From the NCBI RefSeq assembly GCF_028769735.1, contig NC_088173.1:19780038-19844037 (forward strand): DNA of 64,000 nucleotides, read 5' to 3'. The stretch comes from Zonotrichia leucophrys gambelii (Eukaryota; Chordata; Aves; Passeriformes; Passerellidae). Below are positions 26,514-40,200 of the stretch, in pieces. Numbering within the stretch: the first letter of the stretch is position 1; each line of letters opens with the position of its first letter. The notes under the pieces are model-generated. The model searched no databases. It was not told the DNA's origin and saw only the letters and a program-made list of their open reading frames with translations. A program made the translations under genes and the position numbers.

Positions 26514-27392
26514 TGTTTTATAAGCAGATGCAAGAAGTGGGGAAATAGTGTTTCTGAAACACAACTGTATACTGCACAGTAATATGCTAATGTGAAGAGG
26601 AGCACAGGAAAACTGAATTCTGACTGTTCATAGCTTACTTGATTAAAAGAAGGATACCGACAGGGGTGAAAAAAACCAGTTTTGGAATATTTAGATTACT
26701 TGAAAGGACACCATGAAGACTGGAGAACGGGATTGTCTCTTGAGAGTGCGTAAATTGGAAGATGGTTTTCAATATTATAGCCATGTAGGCATGGCTGCTC
26801 CAGAAAGATGTAAATTTAGTGGTAAGCAACAAACATTATTTGGCTCTTCCAGTGTTATAGCCAGAAATCACTGTTTGTAGTTGGAATTGTAATTCAGAAA
26901 TGAGTATGGATTATGACTAAAGGACTGGCTAAAAAAAAAGCAAAGCAAAAAACAAACCACAAAGCAGAAATAGAAACCTAGAAAGAGGTAAAATTTATGT
27001 TTAAATATGTCACACAAATCACTCACCTGTGTATTTTAGTTTACTAAATCTCATCTGAGTAATAATTTCTTGGTAAATTTCATGTCATTGTTCACCACTT
27101 AATGTTGAGTAGGAAGAATCCACTTCTGTCATAGTAAGCACTTAAGGGAAACTGTTTTCAAGGTGGCAATAGCATTATTTGGGGATTGCAGTCAGAGAGT
27201 GGCAGTTGTTCAAAGAGTATAGCAGGTACTTATCTACACAACAGCTGTATTTTTCCCTGGTTGCTTTCAGTCCAGCACTGTACAAGCAGCAGGCCAACCC
27301 CCTCCACATACTGGGTGGGCTTTATGTGTGGTGTTTCTCGCCTCAATTTCATATTCTAGATAACTGTAACAACTTTCTAAAACTCTTTTCAG

Positions 27393-27507
27393 CTTTAGAT
27401 CCGGCTAAAGATCCATGTTTGAAGATGAAATGTAGTCGCCATAAGGTCTGTGTTGCACAGGATCAACAAACTGCAGTTTGCATTAGTCATCGAAGGCTTA
27501 CACACAG
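27393..27507 (+). CDS. SPOCK3: SPOCK3 (testican-3) exon, FOLN-like cysteine-rich segment
   Basis: This 115-nt exon lies between 'aactcttttcag' and the donor ACAG|gtaaat. With the carried G it reads A-LDPAKDPCLKMKCSRHKVC, then VAQDQQTAVCISHRRLTH, leaving AG for the next exon. The four cysteines in the DPC-x3-KC-x4-KVC-x9-C spacing form the FOLN/EGF-like start of the follistatin-like module shared with SPARC. The sequence is close to vertebrate testican-3 as I remember it (LDPAKDPCLKMKCSRHKVC is nearly invariant), and clearly closer to it than to SPOCK1 or SPOCK2. The split codon AG|T gives Ser at the junction with the 52644 exon, where I recall Arg in human. An in-frame ATG-started ORF begins at 27179, but that is intron read-through. 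Confidence 0.96.
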
Positions 27508-28391
27508 GTAAATACTTCAAAAGTTAATCCTATAGACATTTCTGTAGTGTTCATGACTTGTAAACCATAAATCCATTTTAATTAGTTTAATTACTTAACA
27601 ACATGTGAGCAGAGTAGAAGTGGATTTTAGAAGTCATTATGTATACATAATTTGATTATAATGTTTACTACTTGATTCTTCTGCACTAGAATATTTAAAA
27701 AGGTATACATGTTTAAGTATTGCAAGCTGCTGGTACAAATGCATTTAGGGAAATACCCACTGTGCCAGTCCTAAATGAATAAAATTATTGTGATAGTATC
27801 CTACTGCTGTAAGTTACTTTGACATCATCACTTTTTATATGAAGCTAGAGATCTCAAAACTGCCTGCTGAAGTGTAGATAACAGCCTGATGCAGTGTAAG
27901 TTGTTTGAGATTAGTGGGAGTTTTTTCCTCTCTTCTTTTTCTCTTCTTCTGTGCATTCTGATTTTCTTTGCATGCAGGACTGGTTAAATGTGAGGAGAAA
28001 ATATATAACAAATTCATGTGTTTTTGTGGCTTTATCTAAGGCAGAAATATGAATATGTAGGACCTGAGCCATACACTTAGTTGTGTGCTAAGGAGATGGA
28101 GTCAAATTGCATTTTTGACTTGACATTGTTCTTTTTTTCACACTTCATTAGGGGAAACAGGACACAGTAGAATGGCTAAATTTCAATAAATTGATTTAAA
28201 TAAGTGTCTGTTAAAGTGCTTTGCTCAGTAGGGGCTGTAAAGAGCTGAGGAAAATAAGACTTCCTTTGTGTTGGAAGAGGATCATTTCAAGTACAGTTTT
28301 ATGAATGATACAAGGAACGTTCTTCTGAGTGTCTCGTTATGTTAAATGCATCCATCTGGAGCTTTTCAAGCAAGATGGTACACAGTGAAAG

Positions 28392-28409
28392 GAACAGTTT
28401 AAACTGTTC
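28392..28409. repeat. 18-bp perfect palindrome
   Basis: GAACAGTTTAAACTGTTC is exactly self-complementary. The GAACA...TGTTC ends resemble steroid-receptor half-sites, but the spacer is 8 bp rather than the 3 bp such receptors use, so a receptor element is unlikely. Confidence 0.85.
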
Positions 28410-31400
28410 TCGATCTGCAGCTGTACTTAATTAACAAAAGAACAGTATTTGTGGGGTTACACTGTTTATATTAAACAATCTCAGTGTAGAGCTAGACATT
28501 TCTGTTTGATAAAGTGATTTCTATGCTGCAAGAATTATTATCAGACGAAGGTAGGTAGTCTGCTTTCAGCTTCCTGTGAAGTGTTGGAAACGTATGAGTG
28601 TTAACTGTGACCAAACAATACAATAATTCTAAATTTCTAAGAGGTATTACATGTCATGGAAAACAATGCAAATAATGACATTTTCTAGTTAAGTATACTT
28701 GCAGTAGGTGATGACTGAAAACTCTTAGATTAGATGAAGATGTCTGCTCCTGAATTAAGAAACTTTTTGACATCAGCCTTCATCCCTGTATTATTCCTCC
28801 CACAGTTCTTAGTACTCTTTTAGAAAGGTAATATTTTAAAAGAAAAAGCTTGCTTGAATATAATGCAGTCAATAATGGGAAACTTTGGAATGGCAGAAAC
28901 TTGATTGTAAAAAGCATTGTAAATCTAGTCTTGTAAGGTAGATGAGGCAATTTTTTACCTGCCTGTGCTGAGCCAGGGCAGGATTTTCCCAAGTTTAGAT
29001 CTCCCTGTTCCCCCAGATTACCGCATACAAGGAAAAATAATTTGCTTTGTGGTTTTTTCTTTTCTAAAAAGGTTTTCTTTCATGCACTTTCTGACCTTTT
29101 TGTAACATGATGGGATTAAAGTATGAGTATCATAAACACAAGGAGACGTGTCTGCTGGGTCTCTTTACCATGACTGAGTTACTTTGCCCAGCATGTTATT
29201 CCTTCATTTGTATCTGTAGTTTGCACACTGGTTATCAGTAGGGCCATCTGTTTGAGTTCCCAAAGGACTAGTAGACTCTGTATGAGTCTTGGTAAAAATT
29301 AGATGAGAAAGGTTATATTGTCAACTGTCAAGTTATGCTATCTACTAGTATCCATTTCTAATATGTCATTTGTGTATAATCTGTTGTGAATAAACATTTA
29401 CAAAATTTTCATCCCAGTAATCCTTCCTTTTTGCTTAATTTGTGTGTGTGCACATGTGGTGTTCTTCTAGGATCAGATAGTATGAATAATTTATAAAAGG
29501 CAGTCGGGGATGTTTTCTGAAAAAATAGTCAAGACCTTTTTCATGAATTATTGGGAACTTTTCATAAAGAACTTGCCCATAGATTATAATTTGGACATAT
29601 TTGCTGTATGGATCCAAAGAAGTTCCAGAGATTTTTCCCAAGACTCTTGCACAGGAAAAGTATTTTAAAGAATGTGAATTGATACAGTGGCAAAGATGAT
29701 CCCCAAGAGACTTTCAGGGAAGAGGAGACTGCACACTTCCAAGATAAATAAAATGTTTATGGGCACCTTTGGACTACCCGCAGGGAAAGAGGCATGAAAT
29801 ACAGTTACAGCTGAATAGATTTTTCTGTAGTGTCATCAAGCTGAAATGCTCTGATTTATAGTTGAATTCTCTATTACTAGAAGCAGCATTCCCGAGCAGC
29901 CCTATTACCTAGTTCATAAATTTCTGTTTATAAATTGTTGCTTTATTTAGGTAATAGCATGGAGAAGTTGCTAATCAGTGAAGACTGATAATTGTATCAA
30001 ATTGAGGACTCAATTTAGTTTCTTACAAGCAACAAAAGAAATTACTAACTTGCAGAAAAAACACATAGGCATAGACATTGTTATTCAGTCCCTGCTGTCC
30101 TAGGTGTTCTTCTTTGTGCAGTGCAATCTCCAAACTACTGTAGCCCAGGGCCCCTCAGCACCACACAGTGAAGCATGGGTGGATATCCCAGCCACCTGCA
30201 AGGCTGGTAGTGACATGATATGACAAGGTCCCAACAGGATCAATTAATGTGACAGCACACTTTAGTGATGATTCTACCTCTGCTTTCAGAAGTATTAAAA
30301 TTTCTATTAGATTGGGGATCTCAGCACTGTGATCTTCCTGCAGTGTGCTTGTATTTGTATGGTTTCAAAACCAGCTACTGTCTCACTGTCCTTTTCATGG
30401 AGTTGTGGGTCAGACAAGCCTATAGTTTTGCTCTTTCCTCAGTTTCCATGGCAGCTGGGATCATGGTCTCCCCTCAGTCTCCTCTCATGGCTCATTTCCT
30501 TTTCTGGTAGACTGCCAAGATGGCAAGTCCTCTCCCAGCACACTCCTGCAGGGCCACAGCACAAGAGCTTCTTTTATGTGCCGTCCTGGAAGGACTGAAT
30601 AGCATTTGACAAAAAGATGAAATAGGTGTTGTGGATCATTGGTCATGAGAATAGTTGGAAGTACCAGGACTTTGAAAACAGAGGGACGTGCTTAAAGGGG
30701 CAAGGTTTTTGTTGGTAGCAGGTAACAGCATTTGCATCTCCGCTGGCTGTAACTGTGTTGGAAACTGTGTTCTGCACACTTAGCTCTCTGCTGGGGAAGT
30801 TAATGTACTGAGGGGAAAATATGCAGAATATGTATATAAATGTTGTTCACATTATTCCCCTGTGGATTGCTGTGGAAAGGGAATATCTGCCAGCACTACA
30901 ATGCATCATAGACAGGTTATTCAAACTATGGTGTAAAATAGAATTTTTTATTTATTCTTTGAAATTTGGGAATTTGTCATTAACTTTTCCTTTTGGTTGA
31001 ATGGTGTTTTGTCATCCCATTGTGCTTTCCAGTTTGTATTTTTTGGTTAAGTAAAAGGACTTGATGGGGAAAAAACCTGTAAAGGGTGTCTATATGAAAT
31101 AATGAAATGCTTCAGAGTATACCTTATTCCATTACAAATACAGCTTGGAGAATATTAAATTCAGTTTTGGTAATCTTGGGATGTGTTGATGTGAGTGTTA
31201 TGGTGACAAGCAGAATATTCATCACACTGGGAGAAATCATCTACTCATTTTAGTTTCCAATCTCTTCACTCTCAGGAGATTCAGTTATTTGCATCTGTGG
31301 TACTAAGAATCTCTGGCAACTGTGAGTTCACCCCAGTGAGCTTGGGGAAGAGGAAAGAAGTGATGTGAGTGTTCTGCCAGAAGACATTTGGACGGGAATA

Positions 31401-33897
31401 AAAAGGATGAGTCAGAGGAGAGGGCTGTAGGTGGTAATGGACATTTCCTAATGCCCACAATGGTATGTGTGCTTTTTGTGTATTTAGCACAGCAGGTGGT
31501 GGAGATAAATCCTCAAATTTCCATGTACTTCTTGTTGCCACTTTGAGTGAGGAAAGAAAGGATATGTGCAGACACCACAATGTGCAGGAACTCATTAAGG
31601 CCATGCAAGCTGGTAACTAACCAGGCTCAGAAAACTGGAAAAGTTAGTCAAGTATTGACCTATCCTAGATTTACAGGTCCTGATGAATAGTGTGTTAACT
31701 TTCTTTTACATTTGAAAAGGACAATTATGATACTGACACATACTGTAATTTTCATTAAGACTGACATTCTGTGGATAATAGGCTGCAGTACTAAATTAAG
31801 CAGTGTATAGGTGAAGTTCTAAGCCAGTAGGTTATCTGCAGATGAAGAGCAGGAAAACTTGAAAAAATGGGTAAGGGTTGCTACTCAGCAGAGACTTGTA
31901 ATGTAAGCATACTAGTAAACATGGGGCAGTGCCTGTGGTTTCAGGAGAATTACTTCTATTGGAATTCTTTTTGTTCTGCATGTTTGTCAAAAATATTTAA
32001 ACCAGACACTTAAAGGTGAAAGAAAGAAGAGGAGGTGCAGGCTCTTCTTCAAATGTTTCTCTTTGCCTTTATCTCAAATCAGCTGCAGGAGACAATTTAT
32101 AAAGGAGATGAATTCAGTTGAAACCTAGTTATTGTACAGCCTGTTCCAGGATTTGACTGCTTACAGCTGGAAACCAGTGAAGACTCTCTTAACATGATTA
32201 GTCTAAAAGTTCTGAAAATTAGGAAATTGCAAAACATGTCTGGGCCAAAAATCATGTTTCAAGTAAATCCCAGTGTCTTTGATGTATTAGAACCTAGTGA
32301 CTAATATTGTACTTACTCATTGATCCTAGTGGACTCTGATTAAAAACCAGTCTCTTTTTCTTCTTCCATAAGTAGAAGAAAAGTGCTGTGTAAAATTAAT
32401 TTGATGCATTTAATCAATCAATGCTTGGAGGCATTAAATTATTTAGTGCATTGAAGGTGTGTGCAGTTTTTCTAGGCAGATGTAGATCTGTCTCTTTTAT
32501 GAATTCCCCACAAGACATGATGCCCCCTGCCCCCACTGTGAAGGTCCTGCTATGCTGCAATGAGTTTGTTTATGTTAATTGTGCAGCTCGACCCCACGGC
32601 TCCCTGCCATGGCAGAAATGGATTGAATTTGTCTCTGCCATAGCATGTTAACATGACATAACAATGTTTAAGGACCTGACAGCACCCACTTGTGTAGTGA
32701 TACCGAACTCCTTATTTCTTTGGATTTCTTACCTTCACTAATCATTTATTCTTAGGCTTCAGAGTAGGAAGCAATAGTAACTGGTTTCCAGTAAATATTA
32801 ACTGAGCCACAGATTCTGGTGATACTTGCAATTCTAAAAAAACCACCTTACAGCATTTTATTTAAGTTAAGGAAGGACTGGTGACCTTTTCATGGTAAAA
32901 ACATTTCAGTTGCAGATGTTGATCACCTGGAAAATAATGAGTTCACCAGTCATGAATCGAGAGTCACAATAAGAAAGCATTTCTCTAATTTAAAAGTAAG
33001 AAATAAAAAACTATAGTGGCTCTTTTTCTCTTAGAGCTCCACAAGGCAGATTCCAGAGAAGTGAGCAGACTGGACATCTGTAAGGGGCACAGCTGGGTGG
33101 AGGTGAGCAGTATAGAAAGCCTAATGATATAGAATTCACTCTCTAGGAATTAGTGACTCTTCAGAGTTCTGTGAAATGAAGACAGATTTAGTGACAATCG
33201 TTCCCTGCCCCAAGCCTATGTGGAGAAGGACCTGAATTTAGGGATTAATAAAAACTGTCATATTTCTGCCTAAGGGTGCAGTCTTCAAGGTAGGACAGTT
33301 TCACTATTAAAGTGTGTTAAAGAGTGTGACTTTATTACAGACTCACAGAAGTTGATGTGGTAAAGATGTTGCATCACCTAATCGAGTTTATTAAGGTAGA
33401 GGAGTTGGATTGCTTCATAGATTTTGTGGTGGCATTTAATCTTGTTACAACTTCCTTCCTAGTTTTGGTTTAAATGACATTTTGAGGTGCTCATTTGGTT
33501 CAAGTCGTTGGTCATCTAGACCATTATCTTGCCTTGGACTGTGTCCTCTTCCAGTTTTCTGAAGAATATGGAAAATGAGTCTGAATACATTTTATATGAG
33601 GTAAATTATCAGATGATCTTCCCTGTATTTGGTCACCTTCATATTTTAACTTGAGGAAAATGTTCCATCTCAGCTTGGAAGTGATGAGTGCTGAGCCTTG
33701 CAGCATGATGTGGATTAGCCTGGATGATGTGACAGAAGCTCAGAATAACACTGTGAAAGAAGGCCAAAACCTCTTCTGTTTCTATTCATGTGGGTACTGC
33801 ATGCCTGAGATTATGCTCCCAGCAGAAAAAGTGAACAAGTCAAATTTGTGAGAGGCTTATTTTTGCTTATATGTAAGAAAAATTCACACGTATAGAA

Positions 33898-33962
33898 GGT
33901 GCATATATGTACATACATATGTGTACATGCATATATATGAATGAATAAGTACACATGCATAT
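33898..33962. repeat. Alternating purine-pyrimidine low-complexity tract
   Basis: Irregular mixture of AT, GT and CA dinucleotides ('gcatatatgtacatacatat' and following). It is a degenerate microsatellite able to adopt non-B structure. The nearby minus-strand ORF at 33811-34017 is an artefact of it. Confidence 0.7.
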
Positions 33963-34519
33963 CTGTTCTTTTTGTTCGTATTGTATGGAAATGTATCCCA
34001 GATTTCCAAGACATCATACTTTTGAATCTGAGGTATTTTGCCTATCTCCCCTCCTTTGCAACAAACGAAAGAGGAATTCTCATTTAGACTTGTTACCACT
34101 AAATTTCCAATTAAAAAAGAAAAAAGGATGTAATTGCAAATCTGGAGCTGATTAAGTAGTCTGAAGAGTTTTGAAAGCAAATCTATTAGAGCTGATATAG
34201 AAGATTTTCTCATTCGGTTAGAAAAAAAAGGAAAAGAAGCAGAGAAGAAGGAACAGTATAGCTTTGTAGCTTTCCTGTCATTTTAGGTGCTGCGATGTTT
34301 TACTATTTAAAAAGAAAAACCCAACAAAACAAACAAACTGAAAAAAACTGAAGGAAAACAGAGGATTTGCTTTGGGCAGATTTTGTGAAAGTTGCAAACA
34401 CCACTATTTAGGATGTCATCATTTCGCATTATAATGCTGCTGAAGAAGGCCAGCTGGTGCAGTTAAGTCCCTTATTGGAAATTTTAGTCTGATTCATTAC
34501 TGTGATTTGTAGTTGTACA

Positions 34520-34800
34520 CAGAAACACTTAATCATTCTTATCCTCCAAGCTCTATTGAATCTACTGAAGGCTTTCTGGTTCTTTGCATAATTTGTGCTG
34601 CCAGTCTGCCAGCTTGGCAGTGTTTCAAGCTTGCTGCATTATCTGTGTTTGTTTGCACAGGAAGTGATGCTGCACGTAGGCTGAATTTACAGTAATTCTT
34701 TTGTAATAGGCTAATGAGCAACACTGCTTCATTCACAATACTAACATTATATAGCTTTGATTAGACCAATTATTGTGTAACTATGCCATTGTGATCATAC
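34520..34800. promoter_or_regulatory. Possible intronic regulatory block
   Basis: Within the intron this stretch has unusual word content: 'ctgccagtctgccagcttgg' followed by 'cag', giving closely spaced NFI-like half-sites (TTGGC/GCCA), plus 'ctttgcataatt' and several TAAT cores. That texture is typical of deeply conserved vertebrate enhancers. I infer this from appearance only and made no conservation comparison. Confidence 0.2.
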
Positions 34801-35718
34801 TTGCACTCTACAAAGTACTGAAAAGGAAATTTGCTTAGCTGTAGCTTCATTGAACTTGCTGAGAAAATAATTTGGACTTTATGTGCTTAAGAGAGGTGAA
34901 ATTTGAATATGTTGGAGATTTTTATATGCTATGCAATTTAATTTATTAAAGTGAGAAAATGAAGCTTCTTTTTTTGCTCTCCATTTCATTGCGTTGGGGA
35001 GGAAAGGAGGCGACTGATGCTGTGTCCTACCTTCTGCATGTGCTGTAAAAGCCTGTTAATTCCTTGGTGAGCTTGTGTTCCCTCCATTTCTGTTAGTAGG
35101 AGTTATGGGTACACAGCTAGAGGAAAACAGGATAATCTCATGGAATTCCTTCTCTCTCTGTATGGAGCTTTTGTTAACACTAGTGGAAGACTTCTGTGTC
35201 GATTGCATTGTATATTACAGGATCATTGTTGTCTGTATCAGCATTACTGTTTATTAAGGTTGTTACTCAGCCATGCAGTATTTATACTTCTTGTTGTCCA
35301 GCTTCAAAATTCAAAAATTGCTGTCCTTATAGAGAAAAAAGAAACTTATCCAACCCCTGGCCTTCTCAAACTTTGTCTATAAAAATGGAAAATATTAATT
35401 TTTTAATGTTTGGGGTTTGGTGTTTTTTTAGTATGTGAAACAGACTTTAAATAAAACAGACTTAAACAGAGCCTTTGTATTCTGTTTGTTAGCAGAACAG
35501 ATGTTGTCCACACTATACTTTCCCCATTCAAAAAGCCATGATAGGACTTTTTTAAGGAAATTGTGGAGCTCTATGCTAGATTATATCATATGGACTTCAG
35601 TTAATTTAGTAAGTCCTGGGCCTACTCATTTTCTACCTGCTCTGGCAAGAAGCTTGTTCAGATTCTCAGTTGCCTGTAGGAGTGAGAGAGTACACTGTGT
35701 AATCAGTGCACATGATGA

Positions 35719-35735
35719 TTTTTTTTTTTTTTTTT
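35719..35735. repeat. Poly-T tract
   Basis: Run of 17 T, followed 60 bp later by a second run of about 13 T. Low-complexity sequence. Confidence 0.85.
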
Positions 35736-36129
35736 AGTGATCAGGAGAGTTCTACTTAGAAATTCTGCAGTGAGATTATAAATTAGGGTTGGATTTTTTT
35801 TTTTTCAGGAAAATGGATTTCAGCTTGCTATGTTTCTTTCTGTCTTGCTGTTGGTGTCTGAAGGCACACTCAGTTGAACCATCTCCTAAGAAGCAGTGGG
35901 TTAGAAAGTGTCTGCATAAACTAGATAACAGGAAAGAATGTGACAAGGAAATCTGACTATCTAAGAAAGCTTTGTTGCTAGTGTACAATTTTTAATAGTA
36001 ACGGGGGATGTTAATGTACTGTCCTGTTTGTAAAAAATGGTGTGTCAGCTTTTGTTGTGTCTTAAAATGGTCTTTTTCCTTACAGTATTCCTCAGAATCT
36101 ACTTTAAAAGATGGCATTTAAAAAAAATA

Positions 36130-36310
36130 TTAGGAAGAATGATGAAGGCAGTGCTTTTAAATTACTTCTCTACCCTTAACTATTAGCTGTCAGAATCAGC
36201 TTTCAGCGTACTTAATTAGAAAATATTATCAATTCTAAAATAGCTGATGCAAACACATGTAATCAGTTAATGCATGCCTAATTTGGAGTTTCTTCATGGC
36301 TTGTGTGTTC
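36130..36310. promoter_or_regulatory. Possible intronic regulatory block rich in TAAT cores
   Basis: Contains 'gtacttaattagaaaatatt', 'gtaatcagttaatgcatgcc' and 'taatttgg' within about 100 bp, a density of homeodomain/POU-type words suggestive of a conserved non-coding element. Inference from motif texture only. Confidence 0.18.
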
Positions 36311-37071
36311 AGGGGTTTGGGTTTTTTTTGTTTCTTTGTTTTTTTTCCAGCATTACTGAAATATTCTAATACTGGATAATGCAACACAGTAGAATTTCAG
36401 GATGCTTGTATATGAGGGGTTCTTTTGCAGGTTTAAAATTTTTATTTTGGTTATAATGAGGTGCTTTTATTACAACCTAGCATCAGTTTTTATGCATTTC
36501 ATTTTATGTGAAAGTTATGGTTCAGAAGTTGTGGATATAGGCTCTGAATACATCTGTTGTTTTGCTTATGTACCAGTGGTGGGAAAAGGATAGTGTGTGA
36601 AACCAAGCAGGAGTAGTGTTCAGGGAATAGAAATCATTGTACTGATTTCCATTTATGTAAAACAATACATTTAAGGTTTCCAATGTTGAGAAATACATTA
36701 AGTGTAGTAGCTGGAGGTGTTTGTCACCATTGAGTGATGTGCATATATTGCTACTTTACAGTAAATTGTATTTACTGCTAAATACAAACTGCTTTTGGAA
36801 AAGAAAACTCAGCATGGTAAGGGCATGTGAGGAGTCTCAAAATGTTCATGTTTGTGACTTGGTCAATTATATAAGGGGGTTTTGTGTCTGGCATATTTTT
36901 ATCTTTTGTTTAAAGTCAAATGACAAAACCCTTTTCACGTGTCCAGATTGTCTGAAACAGGTTTGTTTTACAAAATGCTGTTGCCTGCTACAGAAGAACA
37001 GAAGTATTTTACTTAGGTGTGTGGCTTTTGCCACAGGCTGCTGTGTCTTTTATATTAGATGCTTACAACCT

Positions 37072-37097
37072 AAAAAAAAAAATCCTTTTTTTTTTTT
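37072..37097. repeat. A-run followed by T-run
   Basis: Eleven A, the trinucleotide TCC, then twelve T. The runs are complementary and could form a small hairpin. Low-complexity sequence. Confidence 0.8.
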
Positions 37098-37187
37098 CAT
37101 TTTGTGCCAAAATCTGTATACAGGGATGCTTACACCATGCAAATACTTTTTCTGAAATGCCTATGCATCTGTATTAGTAGTAGCAAC

Positions 37188-37202
37188 AATAATAATAATA
37201 AT
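37188..37202. repeat. (AAT)n microsatellite
   Basis: About five AAT units after 'caaca'. Short simple repeat. Confidence 0.85.
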
Positions 37203-40200
37203 GAAGAGAAATTCTTACAATCACAGTACAGTAAGGCTGGATTTAAAGCATCCTAAATCATTGGGATCCACTGCCTTAATTCTAGACACTGTCTAGCCAG
37301 TGGTTTCAAGAGTTGTTTTGGGTTTATTGTACATGCACAGACTATCCACATGATGTGTGGCACTGTAGATTCTGTCCAGAAATCTCAAAGAAATACTCAA
37401 ATTCTGTCTAAACAGAACTCCTGAGGGAGGCAAAGAAGAGATTACACCTGAGGAAACCTGAACTCAGAGTAGCTGTGACTCCAGCATGTTCTGGTTCAGT
37501 TCCTCTGAGGGATGCTTTTTTCAAATACAGACCTTCAATGGTACATTTGAACATTCAGGCACAGGTACACTTTGGGGGTAAAATTTATGTATTTTATAGT
37601 AGTAGAGTGTGGTTTTTTTACCAGACTGCAAAAGCACAAAACATTGAGAATGTATCCTAATTTTTTAGACTGAGTGTTGCCTGAAGTTGTGGATTCAATA
37701 GCAACAACGCTTACAGTGTGTCACTTTCCCCATAGACACAGACTTGCAATTCCTAGACTGCTCCATAAAGCAATAAAAAGCAAACAGACAAACCCACCCC
37801 AAACCAAACTAACAAAATTACACAGAAAAAGAAGCATCGATTCTCTCCTGTGGTCAGGACAACTTTTCTCCACTAACTAATGGGGTAGAAAGATTAAGAG
37901 ACTGCCAAAATGCTTCATAGCACCTATGGACCAAGCCATCCAAAGTTATCATCTTGCACAATATGTATTCAGCAATACTTAACTTTTTCACTGTGATTTA
38001 AAATTATTTAGTTCTTCATGGTTTTGAGCATGACTGTGTATGAGACATAATTTTTCTGTTCTGCTTTTTAATTACTATTCTTTCTTCCTTAATTGTAGAT
38101 TATTTTAGTTCAGAGTCTGAAATAACAACTGTTGTAAAATACAACCTTTTGGATCTTAGAAATAATGCCTGTGGGAAAGATGTTTCATAGAGAAATATAC
38201 CTACGTGGGCTTTTTCTTGTCAGAGAGTTTCATATGTGTCAACGTTTTAGATAATTATTGTAATTTAGGGATTACTTCATTTCTTGATCAGCTGAAGATC
38301 TGGGCGCCTGAATGTTACTGAAAACATTTGCACATCTTGAAGAATGCATTCCCCTTGCCTTTCCCTTCACCATTTGCACATTTATTGCCAATAAATGTTT
38401 GTAGTACAAAGATTTGCATACTTATGAAAGCTGAAGTTTTGATCCCTAAACTCAACACAAATTATGTTCCAAGCTTTTTCTGTTGGGTCTTCTTTCTAAA
38501 GATAATCCCAGACATTATCTCCTCTTTAATCCCAAACTCATTGGTGCAAGGTAGAAGCAAATAAGAGAAAAAATTGTCTGAGAGGAGATTTAACCTGGGG
38601 ATTAGGGTGATAAACATAAGACTACAGAAAAGTGATAGATATCCTGAGGTTATCATCAATTGATTTTGCATACTTGGAATATGTTGCTTGAATCGCTAAA
38701 AGGTGTGAAGGTACAGCCAAGATCCTCTTTATGCTCTTAGATAACATAAAATAAACATACATGTTGGGTAGTAGGAGGTGAGGGCTTGCTATTGCCTTAT
38801 TCATTGTTACAGTGAACACTGAAGACCTTTGTACTATTGAGCTTTCTACCCATACAGTTCTTCCACAGAGAACTCACAATAGTAACACTTTTAGGATAAC
38901 TTCACCTTTTTTTTTGTACACATTTGAGATGTCTAGAAGACTGAATTTCTTTCATATTCTAGATGTACACTGATATCTGGATGTTATATAACATCTTATA
39001 ATAATTTACTTCAACATACAAGTGCTGGAGGCTTTTTACCTACACTGCAATATTTTTGTCATGCTCTAATTCACCTCTCCTATCTTCAAATTGGAAAACA
39101 AGGTAATTTCTGATAGGATCAGTAATTGTTTAATATATTCAACTGAGAAGCAAACACAAAGGCTCATTATGAAGCACTTGGAAATTTATGCAGATGCAGT
39201 AGTTATAAGAGCAAACAATGGAAATTTTTAAAGAATGAGAAGAAGATAGTCTCTAAATATTAAGAAATCATTTGGAGTAAGGTCTCACAATTTATTTAAT
39301 AGTCCTGTTATCTGTGGCCACCTTGATAAATGGCACATACCAGAAACAGAAACACTTCTGTGCTGTTGAGAATAGGATCAAAGACCTAAAGAGATGTCTG
39401 GATGAAGACACGGAAAAATGGGCACTTAACTTAGCACTAACTTAGTAAGAATGACTATGACAGGATTTTATTTCTGTAATCATTGCTCAGTTACTTTAAT
39501 TTACTCTCATAATGAAGGGGAGACTACATGAGGCAGCAGATTCCAAACAAATTTTAAGAACCGGTTTAATTTTGAAAGACACTACTGCCACCGAGGTCTT
39601 TGTCTGCATTGTGGTTAGGAAGGTTGAGAAACGTGTGTGTGAAGAGCTAGAGCAATGCTCTAAGCTGGAATGCAGGTAAGACAACTGATTTTTCTGGCAT
39701 GTGGCAAACCTGTTCTTCACAACAGAGTTGTAAGTTTTGCCTCTGCTCACTTTACTCCTGAGGTTCTTTTATCTGTTCCTTTTAGCTGTTCCTTTCCAGC
39801 TGCTTTCTGCAAGGATGTTCTGTATTTGATCAGTATGCTGGATACAAGTCCAATTAGGGTCCACAATTTACTGTCTTACCAAAGTAATTTAGATATCAAA
39901 AGATAGTTATTTGTATATGCCTGAACCTGTAAAGACTGCAATAAAAATAAAAGTTGAGCTAAATTATGAAGTAGGGAAGGAAAAATGCCACTGGAAAAAG
40001 TATATTGTCTGCTCTCAGGATTTTTAAAATAAAAAAAGAGTCCTTTTCTGCAAACAGATGATTTCCCAACAAAATTATTACATTCTTTTATTTTCCCCAC
40101 AGTGGGGGCAGAAAATATCTATTTCCATTTTTCATCTCTCAGATTTTTTTCCTTTTTACGTGTAACCACAGCATTTTTTACCAGTCTTACTGCATTGTGA

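Larger units (their letters stand above)
15843..27392 (+). other. SPOCK3: SPOCK3 intron of 11,550 bp
   Basis: Bounded by the gtaaga donor at 15843 and the 'aactcttttcag' acceptor ending at 27392. It contains CR1 pieces at 16725-17057, 20043-20540 and 26427-26513, a short tandem duplication at 22011-22068, a possible micro-exon at 22223-22245, a hairpin at 23130-23161 and a mixed-composition block near 24990-25260. The remainder is AT-rich with no gene that I can support. Confidence 0.93.

Noticed and set aside
28392..28409. Steroid hormone response element
   Set aside because: The half-sites resemble GAACA/TGTTC, but the spacer is 8 bp instead of 3. Kept only as a palindrome.
36721..37155. 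144-residue + strand ORF
   Set aside because: Cys/Phe/Leu-rich translation of T-rich intron ending in poly-A/poly-T tracts. Not a protein signature.
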